Shown here piece after piece: positions 1-8,014 of a DNA stretch of 64,000 nt. The stretch spans positions 1 to 64,000 of the forward strand of contig NZ_SBHN01000014.1 in NCBI RefSeq assembly GCF_006980715.1. The letters are read 5' to 3'. The number at the start of each line of letters is the position of its first letter. Within the stretch, counting starts at the first letter, position 1. The stretch is from Telmatospirillum sp. J64-1. GTDB lineage: Bacteria > Pseudomonadota > Alphaproteobacteria > Rhodospirillales > Magnetospirillaceae. The translations under genes were made by a program, and so were the position numbers. Below the pieces are notes generated by a model. The model had not been told where the DNA came from and did not search any database. It saw only the letters and a program-made list of their open reading frames with translations.

Positions 1-1632
1 AGCGCCGCCGCCCCGGCCGCGCGCCCGGCCCGTCAGGCCCCGGCCGATCTGGTCGAGGCGCCTGCGCCGCGCGCCCAGCCGGCCCGGCGCGACGCGCCCC
101 GCGAATCCCTGCCTGCGACGGAAGACGGCTACGAATTGCCGCCTTTGGCCCTGCTGGCCCCTGCCCCCGAGAGCGGCGGCCAGAGCATCAACGAAGACCA
201 GCTGATGCAGAATGCGCGGCTGCTGGAATCGGTGCTGCAGGATTTCGGCGTCAATGGCGAGATCGTCAAAGTCCGCCCCGGCCCGGTGGTCACGCTCTAT
301 GAACTGGAGCCCGCGCCCGGCACCAAGACCTCGCGCGTGATCGGCCTGGCCGACGACATCGCCCGTTCCATGTCGGCGCTGTCGGTGCGCATCGCCGTCA
401 TCCCGGGCCGCAGCGTCATCGGCATCGAGCTTCCCAACCGGGAGCGCGAGACGGTCTATCTGCGCGAGCTTCTCGCCTCCGACAGCTACGAACGCAATCC
501 CTCGCGTCTGACCCTGGTGCTGGGCAAGGATATCGGCGGCACGCCGATCATGGCCGATCTGGCGCGCATGCCCCATCTGCTGATCGCCGGGACCACCGGC
601 TCGGGCAAGTCGGTCGCCATCAACACCATGATCCTGTCGCTGCTCTACCGGCTGGCGCCCGAGGAATGCCGCATGATCATGATCGACCCCAAGATGCTGG
701 AATTGTCGGTCTATGACGGTATTCCCCATCTGCTGGCCCCGGTGGTGACCGAGCCCGGCAAGGCGGTGGTGGCGCTGAAATGGGCGGTGCGCGAGATGGA
801 AGACCGCTACCGCGCCATGAGCCAGCTGGGGGTGCGCAACATCGCCGGCTATAACCAGCGCGTGAAGGAAGCGGCGAGCAAGGGCGAAACGCTGACGCGC
901 ACGGTGCAGACCGGCTTCGACCCCGACACCGGCAAGCCGATCTACGAAGACCAGGAGTTGAACCTCGAACCCCTGCCCTTCATCGTCGTCATCGTCGACG
1001 AGATGGCCGACCTGATGCTGGTGGCGGGCAAGGACGTGGAAGCGGCCATTCAGCGCTTGGCGCAGATGGCGCGCGCGGCGGGCATTCATATCATCATGGC
1101 GACCCAGCGGCCCTCGGTCGACGTCATCACCGGCACCATCAAGGCCAACTTCCCGACCCGCATCAGCTTCCAGGTCTCGAGCAAGATCGACTCGCGCACC
1201 ATCCTGGGCGAGCAGGGGGCCGAACAGCTTCTGGGCCAGGGCGACATGCTCTATATGGCCGCCGGCGGGCGCATCACCCGCGTGCATGGCCCCTTCGTCT
1301 CGGACTCCGAAGTGGAAGCCGTGGTCGAGCACTTGCGCGCCCAGGGTGAGCCCACCTATTTGGAGGAAGTGACCGAGGAGGTGGACGGCGGCGGCCAGGA
1401 AGAGACGCCCGGAAGCCGCGGCGACTCGGGCGATGCCCTCTACGATCAGGCCGTGGCCCTGGTCGCGCGCGAAGGCAAGGCCTCGACCAGCTTCATTCAG
1501 CGCCACCTCCAGATCGGCTACAACCGCGCCGCCCGCATCATCGAGCGCATGGAAACGGAAGGCGTGGTCAGCCGCGCCAACCATGTGGGCAAGCGCGAGG
1601 TTCTCGTGCGAAGCGGCGGGGACGATTACTGA
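1..1632 (+). CDS. ftsK: DNA translocase FtsK, C-terminal part (5' end outside window)
   Basis: The frame is open from the first base, so the N-terminal membrane domain and part of the linker lie upstream. The visible part starts with an Ala/Pro/Arg-rich linker and the FtsK-typical sequence ELPPLALL. The RecA-like motor domain follows, with Walker A GTTGSGKS (about base 590-615) and a Walker B region ending in [10 protein letters not shown] (about base 985-1020). The C-terminal about 65 residues form the winged-helix gamma domain ([11 protein letters not shown], then a region ending [16 protein letters not shown]), which in the family reads KOPS sites and contacts XerD. The protein pumps DNA at the division septum during chromosome dimer resolution. 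An internal TTG at 136 is not a real start. lolA follows 47 bases downstream. Confidence 0.96.
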   Translation, partial: SAAAPAARPARQAPADLVEAPAPRAQPARRDAPRESLPATEDGYELPPLALLAPAPESGGQSINEDQLMQNARLLESVLQDFGVNGEIVKVRPGPVVTLYELEPAPGTKTSRVIGLADDIARSMSALSVRIAVIPGRSVIGIELPNRERETVYLRELLASDSYERNPSRLTLVLGKDIGGTPIMADLARMPHLLIAGTTGSGKSVAINTMILSLLYRLAPEECRMIMIDPKMLELSVYDGIPHLLAPVVTEPGKAVVALKWAVREMEDRYRAMSQLGVRNIAGYNQRVKEAASKGETLTRTVQTGFDPDTGKPIYEDQELNLEPLPFIVVIVDEMADLMLVAGKDVEAAIQRLAQMARAAGIHIIMATQRPSVDVITGTIKANFPTRISFQVSSKIDSRTILGEQGAEQLLGQGDMLYMAAGGRITRVHGPFVSDSEVEAVVEHLRAQGEPTYLEEVTEEVDGGGQEETPGSRGDSGDALYDQAVALVAREGKASTSFIQRHLQIGYNRAARIIERMETEGVVSRANHVGKREVLVRSGGDDY

Positions 1633-1679
1633 CGTTTCGCGTTATATCATCAGGCCCCTTCGTTCAGTCGGGAGAGCAT

Positions 1680-2342
1680 ATGAGCCGTTTCTGGCGTAAC
1701 TGGTCGTGCAAGGCTGCCGCCTTGCTGGTCGCCCTGGCCTTCGTCCTGCCCACCGCTTCCGCCGAGGCCGCCCGCCCGGCGCAGCTCAGCGCGCAGGACC
1801 AGGCCGATGTGGCGCGGGCCGAGAACTACCTCAATTCCATCACCACGCTGGCCGCGCGCTTCATGCAGGTGGCGCCCGACGGCTCCTATGCCGAGGGCAC
1901 GGCCTATCTGTCCCGCCCGGGCCGGCTGCGCATGGAATACGACCCGCCGACCCCGATCCTGGTGGTCGCCGACGGACGCTTCCTGATCTACCACGACAAG
2001 CAGCTCAAGCAGACCAGCCATGTCGGCCTGAACCAGACCCCGGCCGGGCTGCTGGTGCGCGAGAACATCCAGTTCAACGGCCGCGACGCCATGGTCACCG
2101 ACGTCCGCCGCGAACAGGGCGTGCTCAAGATCTCGCTGGTCCAGCGCAGCGATCCCAGCGCCGGGCAGATCACCCTGATCTTCTCGGAAAGCCCCTTCGC
2201 CCTGCGCCAGTGGGAAATCCTCGACCCGCAAGGCCAGATCACGACGGTGTCGTTGTTCGAGACCCGCACCGGCATGCCGCTGGACCGCAGGCTCTTCACC
2301 TTCGTCGATCCCAACTTCCTGCAGCAGCCCTGGCAGCAGTAA
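1680..2342 (+). CDS. lolA: Outer-membrane lipoprotein carrier protein LolA
   Basis: 220 residues, the usual size for LolA. Residues 1-29 form a signal peptide (basic start, hydrophobic core, cleavage near ASAEA). The mature part has the LolA-type beta-barrel pattern: an early AENYLNSITTLAARFMQ helix region, then YLSRPGRLRMEYDPP and DGRFLIYHDKQLKQ. LolA is the periplasmic shuttle that carries lipoproteins from LolCDE to the outer membrane. It lies 47 bases after ftsK with a GGGAG element ahead of the ATG. lolA next to ftsK is a common alphaproteobacterial arrangement. Alphaproteobacteria generally lack an obvious LolB, so this protein may serve both roles (inference). Confidence 0.93.
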   Translation: MSRFWRNWSCKAAALLVALAFVLPTASAEAARPAQLSAQDQADVARAENYLNSITTLAARFMQVAPDGSYAEGTAYLSRPGRLRMEYDPPTPILVVADGRFLIYHDKQLKQTSHVGLNQTPAGLLVRENIQFNGRDAMVTDVRREQGVLKISLVQRSDPSAGQITLIFSESPFALRQWEILDPQGQITTVSLFETRTGMPLDRRLFTFVDPNFLQQPWQQ

Positions 2343-2350
2343 GGGATCTT

Positions 2351-2463
2351 GGCCCGCCTTCATCTTTCGAGATGGCCGCTTTGCGGCCTCCTCAAGATAA
2401 GATAAGGGTATGAAATAATCTTCATCCTGAGGAGGGCCGAAGGCCCGTCTCGAAGGATGCTCA
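2351..2463 (+). repeat. Dispersed palindromic repeat, family A, copy 1
   Basis: A roughly 110-base imperfect palindrome. The left arm has TTCGAGATGGCC...CTCCTCA and the right arm has CATCCTGAGGAGG...CGTCTCGAAGGATG. Similar copies lie at about 15000, 37493 and 60611. It ends just before the SD of the following hydrolase gene, so an in-frame ATG at 2457 falls inside the repeat and is unlikely to be the start. Confidence 0.8.
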
Positions 2464-2531
2464 GCGACCAACCCACCAGGAGGCCGAACCTCCTGACGGA
2501 CGCAGGGCAGGGCCCTGCGGAGAAAGTATCC

Positions 2532-3308
2532 ATGGGAACCGCAATGACTGTCACCCCGCTGGTCGGGTTATCCGCCTGCATCAAGCCGGTCGTGGGCGAG
2601 GGCTTGCCCTTTCATGCCACGCCCGAACCCTACATCACCGCCGTGGCCGAGGGATCCGGCTGCCTGCCGGTGCTGCTACCCGCCTTGGGCGCCGCCATGG
2701 ACCCGGCGCGCATCCTGCCCCGCATCGACGGGCTGGTCCTGACGGGCAGCAAATCGAACGTGGACCCAGCCCTCTATGGTGCCGGGAACCTGCCTCCGGC
2801 CCCGCCCTATGATGCGGCGCGCGACTCCACCACCCTGCCGTTGATCCGCGCGGCCATCGCGGCGGGCGTGCCGCTTCTGGCGATCTGCCGGGGCATCCAG
2901 GAATTGAACGTCGCCCTGGGCGGCAGCCTGCATCCGCGCCTGCATCAGGTGCCGGGCCGCTTCGATCACCGCCCCAAGGGGGACGTGCCGGACGAACGCT
3001 TCGCCCTGGCCCATCCGGTACGCCTGACGCCGGGTGGCTTGCTGCACCGCCTGGCGGGCACGGAGGAAGCCATGGTCAATTCCGTCCACGGCCAGGGGCT
3101 CGACCGCCTGGGCGAGGGCTTGGCCGTCGAGGCCATGGCCGAGGACGGCACCATCGAGGCGGTCTCGGTGACCGGGGCGCCGGCCTTCGCCCTGGGCCTG
3201 CAATGGCATCCGGAATGGCGTTTCGCCGAGGACAGGCTGTCCACCGCCATCTTCCGCGCCTTCGGCGAGGCGGTCCGTCAGAGAGCCCTGCAAAAAATTT
3301 CTTGCTAA
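2532..3308 (+). CDS. Gamma-glutamyl-gamma-aminobutyrate hydrolase-like peptidase C26 (class-I glutamine amidotransferase fold)
   Basis: 258 residues from ATG 2532, which is preceded by GGAGAAAG at good spacing; the longer frame from 2457 starts inside a repeat. The protein has the C26/PuuD layout: nucleophile elbow LLAICRGIQELN with Cys119, and the His-x-Glu pair in QWHPEWR (His226, Glu228). GLVLTGSKSNVDP near residue 67 matches the GG(D/S)D-type substrate region of PuuD. The family hydrolyses gamma-glutamyl amides such as gamma-glutamyl-GABA. No other putrescine-degradation gene is visible nearby, so the substrate is open. It is cytoplasmic, with no signal peptide. Confidence 0.85.
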   Translation: MGTAMTVTPLVGLSACIKPVVGEGLPFHATPEPYITAVAEGSGCLPVLLPALGAAMDPARILPRIDGLVLTGSKSNVDPALYGAGNLPPAPPYDAARDSTTLPLIRAAIAAGVPLLAICRGIQELNVALGGSLHPRLHQVPGRFDHRPKGDVPDERFALAHPVRLTPGGLLHRLAGTEEAMVNSVHGQGLDRLGEGLAVEAMAEDGTIEAVSVTGAPAFALGLQWHPEWRFAEDRLSTAIFRAFGEAVRQRALQKISC

Positions 3309-3320
3309 GCGGTCTTGCGG

Positions 3321-3352
3321 CCCTTGCGGTGGGGAATTCTTTTCCCCATCTA
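3321..3352 (+). promoter_or_regulatory. Heat-shock sigma (RpoH)-like promoter for a candidate small RNA
   Basis: CCCTTGCGG (3321-3329), 14 bases, then CCCCATCTA (3344-3352). This fits the sigma-32 pattern CCCTTGAA-N13-17-CCCCATnTA well. A start would be expected near 3359, just ahead of the hairpins described in the next entry. A short GGGGAA/TTCCCC inverted repeat overlaps the spacer and -10 element. Confidence 0.5.
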
Positions 3353-3358
3353 CCCTAG

Positions 3359-3475
3359 CATCAAGGCCGAACCGCAATGGTAAAGGCCGGTGAGGATGGT
3401 CTCCCCTGCCATTCTCACGCTCCGGCAGGAGCATAGCGGCGCCCGGTTACCCCCCTGACCGGGCGCTTCTTTTTT
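3359..3475 (+). ncRNA. Candidate small RNA with three stem-loops and C-rich loops
   Basis: About 115 bases between the C26 hydrolase and the FAH-family gene, with no open frame of note. Three consecutive hairpins are visible. SL1 has a 10-bp stem (3390-3399 with 3409-3418, one G-U) and loop TCTCCCCTG. SL2 has a 5-bp stem (3419-3423 with 3428-3432). SL3 has a 9-bp GC-rich stem (3439-3447 with 3458-3466), loop TACCCCCCTG, and a T-run at 3467-3475, making a Rho-independent terminator. C-rich, anti-Shine-Dalgarno-like loops are known in several alphaproteobacterial sRNAs that bind translation starts. It could instead be only a decorated terminator of the upstream gene. Identity with a known RNA family is not established. 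Confidence 0.5.
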
Positions 3476-3561
3476 GCCTTTTTCCAGGCGCGGCGGTGTT
3501 AGCCCCAGTGGAAGACTCTGCTATACTTCCGTGTCTTCCTGCCTTTCAGCCTGGATATCCC

Positions 3562-4242
3562 ATGTCTTTTGCCATCCCCATGCCCGACCCCACCGTGCTG
3601 CCTGTGGCTGGCGGTGACCTCTTCCCGGTGCGCCGCGTCTTGTGCGTGGCCCGCAATTATGCGGCCCATGCCCGCGAGATGGGCCAGGACCCCGACCGCG
3701 AGCCGCCCTTCTTCTTCTCCAAACCCGCCGATGCCGTCAGCATCGCGCCCTCGATCCCCTATCCGCCCGCCACCGAAGACCTGCATCACGAGGTCGAGAT
3801 GGTGGTGGCGCTGGGACGCGGCGGCGCGGCCATCGATCCGGACAACGCGCTGGAGCATGTCTTCGGCTACACCGTGGGCCTGGACCTGACGCGCCGCGAC
3901 ATCCAGGCCGAAGCCAAGAAGAACGGCCGCCCCTGGGACATGGCCAAGGGCTTCGACTTCTCCGCGCCCTGCGGCATCCTGCGCCGGGCCAGCGAGATCG
4001 GCCATCCCTCGAAGGGCCGCATCAGCCTGGACATCAACGGTGAACGCCGCCAGGTGGGCGACCTGTCCGAGATGATCTGGTCCGTTTCCGAAATGATCGG
4101 CCATCTGTCGCGTCTGGTGACGCTGGCGCCGGGCGATCTGATCTTCACCGGCACCCCCGAAGGGGTCGGCCCCATCCGCCGGGGCGACCAGCTTCACGCG
4201 GTGGTCGAAGGCGTGGCCGAGATGAAGGTGGCGGTCGTCTGA
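3562..4242 (+). CDS. Fumarylacetoacetate hydrolase-family protein
   Basis: 226 residues from ATG 3562 (a GTG at 3496 in frame would add an unsupported 22 residues). Family features in order: [18 protein letters not shown] at the N-terminus, [11 protein letters not shown], the metal-ligand region [10 protein letters not shown] (the E-x-E pattern), [12 protein letters not shown] and the C-terminal [14 protein letters not shown]. This short FAH form acts in the cytosol as a Mg-dependent hydrolase or decarboxylase of acylpyruvates (fumarylpyruvate, acylpyruvate or oxaloacetate in known members). The stop overlaps the start of xthA by one base (TGATG), implying translational coupling. The exact substrate cannot be read from sequence. 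Confidence 0.9.
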   Translation: MSFAIPMPDPTVLPVAGGDLFPVRRVLCVARNYAAHAREMGQDPDREPPFFFSKPADAVSIAPSIPYPPATEDLHHEVEMVVALGRGGAAIDPDNALEHVFGYTVGLDLTRRDIQAEAKKNGRPWDMAKGFDFSAPCGILRRASEIGHPSKGRISLDINGERRQVGDLSEMIWSVSEMIGHLSRLVTLAPGDLIFTGTPEGVGPIRRGDQLHAVVEGVAEMKVAVV

Positions 4243-5036
4243 TGGCTTTGCGTCTGGTTACCTGGAACATCAATTCCATCCGTCAGCGCCTGGACCTGCT
4301 GCCCCGCGTCATCGAGGAACTGAATCCCGACGTGCTGTGCCTGCAGGAAACCAAGGTCACCGACGACCTGTTCCCGCACGAGGCCTGCGAGGCCCTGGGC
4401 TTCACCCACCGCGCCATCCGCGGGCAGAAGGGCTATAACGGCGTGGCGATCCTGTCGCGCCGCCCGCTCTCGGACGTCCATACCCCCGACTGGTGCGGAC
4501 GCGAGGATTGCCGACACCTCATCGCCGCCGTGGACGGCATCGAAATCCATTGCGTCTACATCCCCGCCGGGGGCGATGTCCCCGACCCGGAAGTGAACGA
4601 CAAATTCGCCCACAAGCTGCAATTCGTCGACGAACTGACGGAGTGGTACCGAACCGCCTTTTCCCCCGACCAGAAGGTCCTGGTCACGGGCGATTTCAAC
4701 ATCGCCCCGCTGGAAACGGATGTCTGGTCGCACAAGCAATTGCTGAAGGTGGTCAGCCACACCCCCATCGAGGTGGAAAAGCTCAACGCCCTGCAAGCCA
4801 GCCTGAACTGGGTGGACGGCGTGCGCAAATTCATCCCGCCGGAGGAAAAGCTCTTCAGCTGGTGGAGCTACCGCTCGCCCGACTGGAAGAAGAACGACCG
4901 GGGCCGCCGCCTGGACCATGTCTGGGTCACCCCGGCCCTGGCGCCCTCCCTGACCGGCGCCAAGGTCCTCCGCGACGCCCGCGACTGGCCCCAGCCCTCG
5001 GACCATGTGCCGGTGCTGGTGACCCTGGGGGATTGA
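4242..5036 (+). CDS. xthA: Exodeoxyribonuclease III
   Basis: 264 residues, matching the ExoIII/AP endonuclease family. Motifs: LVTWNINSIRQR at the N-terminus, the metal-binding Glu in LCLQETKV, KGYNGVAILSR, the active-site GDFNIAPLETDVW, the LDHVWVTP motif and the C-terminal SDHVPVLV containing the catalytic Asp-His. It cleaves abasic sites and removes 3'-blocking groups in base-excision repair. It overlaps the upstream FAH-family gene by one base. The gene is followed by repeats rather than a clear terminator. Confidence 0.95.
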   Translation: MALRLVTWNINSIRQRLDLLPRVIEELNPDVLCLQETKVTDDLFPHEACEALGFTHRAIRGQKGYNGVAILSRRPLSDVHTPDWCGREDCRHLIAAVDGIEIHCVYIPAGGDVPDPEVNDKFAHKLQFVDELTEWYRTAFSPDQKVLVTGDFNIAPLETDVWSHKQLLKVVSHTPIEVEKLNALQASLNWVDGVRKFIPPEEKLFSWWSYRSPDWKKNDRGRRLDHVWVTPALAPSLTGAKVLRDARDWPQPSDHVPVLVTLGD

Positions 5037-5082
5037 GAAAGAAAGGGCGTGGGCCTTATGCCCACGTCCGCCACCTACATTC

Positions 5083-5186
5083 GTCGCCCCCGCGAAAGCG
5101 GGGGCCCATGCTGGGGCTGATGGAGATGTCAGCCGCCAGATATGGATGAAGCGGCTCCATGGGCTCCCGCTTTCGCGGGAGTGACG
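5083..5186 (+). repeat. Paired REP-like element, family B, copy 1
   Basis: Two convergent REP units, CGCCCCCGCGAAAGCGGGGG at about 5088 and CTCCCGCTTTCGCGGGAGTG near 5163-5182, separated by about 55 bases. Similar pairs occur near 18735, 21133, 39199, 43050 and 63429. Confidence 0.8.
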
Positions 5187-5345
5187 AGGAAAAAAGGCTT
5201 TGTCGGCAGTCTGCCGAAATTGGCCGGCAAAGGCTCGACGCTATACAGCCCAAAGCCTTGGCGTCTTTGTGTCTTGGTGGCTTTCCCATAACCGCTGGGG
5301 GCCACCAAGACACCAAGGCACCAAGAGGCCGGTACAGCCATGGGC
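5187..5345 (+). repeat. Family C repeat next to the REP pair (gene-free stretch 5037-5364)
   Basis: The gene-free stretch 5037-5364 is fully taken up by repeats. After the family B pair comes AAGGCTTTGTCGGCAGTCTG and then a roughly 45-base unit (5249-5293) containing CTTGGCGTCTTTGTGTCTTG and TTTCCCATAACCG. The same unit occurs inverted at 21036-21082. A second partly complementary stretch (CCACCAAGACACCAAGGC, 5298-5315) can pair with the first. Confidence 0.7.
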
Positions 5346-5364
5346 ATGACGCATGAGAAAAAAC

Positions 5365-6231
5365 CTACTCCGCCAAAGAGCGGTGGGCGAAACGGTAGGG
5401 ATGGGCGGGATAAACGCCCATGATGTGGACCTGGCGCGAGAAGAAGTCGAGTTCCTCCAGCGCCAAGCGCAGGCCGCGTTCCTCGGGATGCCCCTCCACA
5501 TCGGCATAGAATTGCGTGGCCACGAATTCGCCGCCGATCTGATAGCTTTCCAGCTTGGTCATGTTGATGCCGTTGGTGGCGAAACCGCCCAGGGCCTTGT
5601 ATAGGGCGGCAGGCACGTTACGCACGCGGAAGACGAAGGTGGTGACCACCGGGCCGCTGCCCACGGCCGGCACGGCGGGCTCGCGGGCCAGGACGACGAA
5701 GCGGGTGGTGTTGTGTTCGGCGTCCTCGATATTGGCGCGCAGGGATTTCAGCCCGTAGGTCTCGGCCGCCAGTTCCGAGGCGATGGCCGCCACGGTGGGA
5801 TCGCCCATCGCCGCCACTTCCGAGGCCGACCCCGCCGTATCAGCCGCCACCACCGCCTTCAGACCCAGTTCCTTGATCAGCTTGCGGCACTGGCCCAGGG
5901 CATGGACATGGCTGCGCACGACGCGGATATCCTCGATCCTGGCGCCGGGAAGCGCCAGCAGGTGATGGTTCACCCGCTCAAAATGCTCGGCGATGATATG
6001 CAGGCCGGAATGGGGCATCAGGTGATGGATGTCCGCCACGCGCCCGGCCACCGAATTCTCGATGGGGATCATCGCCAGCCGTGCCGTGCCGTCGCGCACC
6101 GCCTGGAAGGCGTCGTCGAAGGCGGCGCAGGGCAGGGGGGTCATGTCGGGATAGGCATGGCGGCAGGCCAGATGGGAATAGGCGCCGGGCAGCCCCTGGA
6201 AGGCGATGGTATTGGCGGGATCGTTCGTCAT
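5365..6231 (-). CDS. pheA: Prephenate dehydratase
   Basis: 288 residues from ATG 6231. N-terminal PDT domain: IAFQGLPGAYSHLACRHAYP, AMIPIENSVAGRV, and NTTRFVVLAR with the catalytic Thr-Arg-Phe motif. A C-terminal ACT domain follows (about residue 190 on), containing MTKLESYQIGGEF, where many enzymes have an ESRP phenylalanine-binding motif; ESYQ is an alphaproteobacterial-looking variant. It converts prephenate to phenylpyruvate in phenylalanine synthesis and is likely feedback-inhibited through the ACT domain. There is no chorismate mutase domain, so this is the monofunctional type. The start lies 10 bases after the kdsB stop, so both genes form one minus-strand operon. Confidence 0.95.
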   Translation of the reverse strand: MTNDPANTIAFQGLPGAYSHLACRHAYPDMTPLPCAAFDDAFQAVRDGTARLAMIPIENSVAGRVADIHHLMPHSGLHIIAEHFERVNHHLLALPGARIEDIRVVRSHVHALGQCRKLIKELGLKAVVAADTAGSASEVAAMGDPTVAAIASELAAETYGLKSLRANIEDAEHNTTRFVVLAREPAVPAVGSGPVVTTFVFRVRNVPAALYKALGGFATNGINMTKLESYQIGGEFVATQFYADVEGHPEERGLRLALEELDFFSRQVHIMGVYPAHPYRFAHRSLAE

Positions 6232-6241
6232 TTTTCGGGGC

Positions 6242-6997
6242 TTAGCTGCGGGAAGAGGGGGCCAGCAGGGCGCGGGCGCGATCGAGGTCGGCGGAAGTAT
6301 CGACGCCCAGCGGAATCGTGTCAACGAGGGCGGCGTCGATGCGCATGCCGTTTTCCAGGGCACGCAGCTGTTCCAGCTTCTCGCGCTGCTCGAGGATGCC
6401 TTGGGGCAGGGCGACGAAGCGCTTCAGCGAATCACGGCGGAAGGCATAAAGGCCGATATGGTGGTAATGCGGCCCTTCGCCCCAGGGCGCGGTGGCGCGG
6501 GTGAAATAGAGCGCCCGCCCCGTCCGCTGGCCCGGCGCCAGCCCGACCACCGCCTTGACCACGTTGGGATTGGTCCGCTCTTCCTCGACCGTGATCTCGG
6601 TCACCAGGGTGGACATGTCCACGGCGGGATCGGCCAGGGGCTCGAAGACGGCGCGGATGATGCCGGGATCGATGGTCGGCAGATCGCCCTGGACATTGAC
6701 GACGGCGGTATAGCGGCCCTCGGGATCGAAACGCTCCAGCGCCTGGCTGACCCGGTCCGAGCCGGAGGGCAGGTCGGGATCGGTCAGCACCGCCTCTCCC
6801 CCGGCCTTGCGCACGGCCTCGGCCACCTCTTCCTCGGCGCAGGCGACCAGCACCGGACCGATGGCCGCCTCGACGGCGCGGCGCCAGACATGCACGATCA
6901 TCGCCTCGCCATGGATGTCAGCCAGAGGTTTATTGGGCAGGCGGGTGGCTTTCAACCTAGCCGGAATGACGACGATGGGGGAAAGGGACTCGGCCAT
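6242..6997 (-). CDS. kdsB: 3-deoxy-manno-octulosonate cytidylyltransferase
   Basis: 251 residues from the ATG at 6997; an in-frame ATG at 7012 adds five residues and cannot be excluded. N-terminal nucleotide-binding motif [18 protein letters not shown], then [20 protein letters not shown] and [13 protein letters not shown], followed by HIGLYAFRR and [13 protein letters not shown]. The enzyme activates Kdo to CMP-Kdo for lipopolysaccharide inner core synthesis, so the cell has a Gram-negative outer membrane with Kdo. It is first in an operon with pheA and is preceded by a good promoter on the minus strand. Confidence 0.95.
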   Translation of the reverse strand: MAESLSPIVVIPARLKATRLPNKPLADIHGEAMIVHVWRRAVEAAIGPVLVACAEEEVAEAVRKAGGEAVLTDPDLPSGSDRVSQALERFDPEGRYTAVVNVQGDLPTIDPGIIRAVFEPLADPAVDMSTLVTEITVEEERTNPNVVKAVVGLAPGQRTGRALYFTRATAPWGEGPHYHHIGLYAFRRDSLKRFVALPQGILEQREKLEQLRALENGMRIDAALVDTIPLGVDTSADLDRARALLAPSSRS

Positions 6998-7043
6998 TCG
7001 CTCTATATCCATGAAAAAAACAATGAAAAACCTGATCTTTCAC

Positions 7044-7071
7044 TCTATACCCAACAGGTCGGCGGCGGCAA
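7044..7071 (-). promoter_or_regulatory. Predicted sigma-70-type promoter of kdsB-pheA
   Basis: On the minus strand TTGCCG (7071-7066), a 16-base spacer, then TATAGA (7049-7044). This puts the transcript start near 7037 with a short leader to the kdsB start. Confidence 0.5.
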
Positions 7072-7090
7072 AGGCGCCGAGCGGAGATGT

Positions 7091-7120
7091 TTGGTTGGAA
7101 GAGGGGACGGGGGCGATTAT
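7091..7120 (+). promoter_or_regulatory. Possible promoter of the cytochrome c gene
   Basis: TTGGTT (7091-7096), an 18-base spacer, then GATTAT (7115-7120), about 50 bases before the start codon. The match to consensus is moderate. Confidence 0.3.
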
Positions 7121-7168
7121 CATGCCGCCGGTCCTGCGCTAATGATTTGGAGTCCCCGAGGAGTCGTT

Positions 7169-7834
7169 ATGTCCATAACCCTTCAGAAGATCGCGGGTGC
7201 GATCCTGTTGGCGCTGATCCTTGCTGTCGGCATCAACCTTTTCGGCAATGTCCTGTTCCCCGAGCGCACGCTCGATCAGCCGGCCATCATCATCGCCGGC
7301 GCCGGTGACAGTGGGGCTCCGGCGGCTGAGGCCGATGCGCCCCCGCCTTTCGAGGTCCTGCTCGCCCAGGGCACGCCCGAAGCCGGCCAGCGCGTCGCGC
7401 GCCGCTGCACCTCCTGCCATACGTTCGAACAGGGTGGCGCCAACCGCGTCGGCCCGAACCTGTATGGCATCATCGGGGCCGAAATCGCCCATCTCGACAA
7501 TTATTCCTATTCGCCCGCCATGCAGAATCATGGCGGCACCTGGGATTACGAGAACCTGGACCACTTCATCGAGAGCCCGGCCAGCTACATCCCCGGTACC
7601 AAGATGACCTTCGCCGGTATTTCCGATCCGGCGGACCGTGCCAATCTGATCATCTACCTGCGCTCGCTCAGCCCCGACGCTCCGCCGCTGCCGGAAGCGC
7701 CGGCTGAAGAAGCTCCGGCCGAGGAAGCCCCCGCGGAAGGAGAACCGGCGGCTGAAGAACCCGCCGCCGAGGAACCCGCCGCGGAAGAACCGGCGGCCGA
7801 GGAACCGGCCGAAGACGGCCAGCAGGCGCAATAA
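7169..7834 (+). CDS. Membrane-anchored class-I cytochrome c with acidic Pro/Ala/Glu tail
   Basis: 221 residues from ATG 7169, preceded by GAGGAG. The upstream open frame back to 6206 is antisense to kdsB and is not coding. Residues 7-26 form an uncleaved hydrophobic anchor. A linker leads to the haem domain with CTSCH (80-84, covalent haem c, His84 axial) and the sixth ligand probably Met146 in GTKMTFAG; RVGPNLYGIIG is typical of CycM/cytochrome c552-like electron carriers. After residue 170 a run of EEPAAEEPA-type repeats forms a highly acidic tail. It probably passes electrons between bc1 complex and oxidase at the periplasmic face (family inference). A strong terminator follows. Confidence 0.9.
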   Translation: MSITLQKIAGAILLALILAVGINLFGNVLFPERTLDQPAIIIAGAGDSGAPAAEADAPPPFEVLLAQGTPEAGQRVARRCTSCHTFEQGGANRVGPNLYGIIGAEIAHLDNYSYSPAMQNHGGTWDYENLDHFIESPASYIPGTKMTFAGISDPADRANLIIYLRSLSPDAPPLPEAPAEEAPAEEAPAEGEPAAEEPAAEEPAAEEPAAEEPAEDGQQAQ

Positions 7835-7840
7835 GCTTCC

Positions 7841-7881
7841 GGTCCCTGCGGGATGCCCCGCAGGGACCAGCCTTCTTTTTT
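7841..7881 (+). terminator. Rho-independent terminator after the cytochrome c gene
   Basis: 11-bp perfect stem GGTCCCTGCGG (7841-7851) with CCGCAGGGACC (7858-7868), six-base loop, then a T-run at 7876-7881. Confidence 0.9.
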
Positions 7882-8014
7882 GACAGCCAGCGCCGAAAGC
7901 CCGCCGGGGCAGCCGGACGCTTCCAGACCGCAACGCCATCATGCCGCTTGGCCGGCAGGGCGCCGGGACCGCGCTTCCTGCCGGGCGCCATCGGCTTCCG
8001 TGAAGGGAATTGAC

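Noticed and set aside
2457-2531. Upstream start of the C26 hydrolase at 2457
   Set aside because: The ATG lies in a dispersed repeat; ATG 2532 has a ribosome site and gives the family's usual N-terminus.
3359-3475. The three-hairpin region as the signal recognition particle RNA
   Set aside because: The conserved GGAAGGAAGCAG-type apical loop of bacterial SRP RNA is absent and the layout is three separate hairpins rather than one long arm.
5037-5364. Short open frames in the gap after xthA
   Set aside because: All are translated repeats without ribosome sites.
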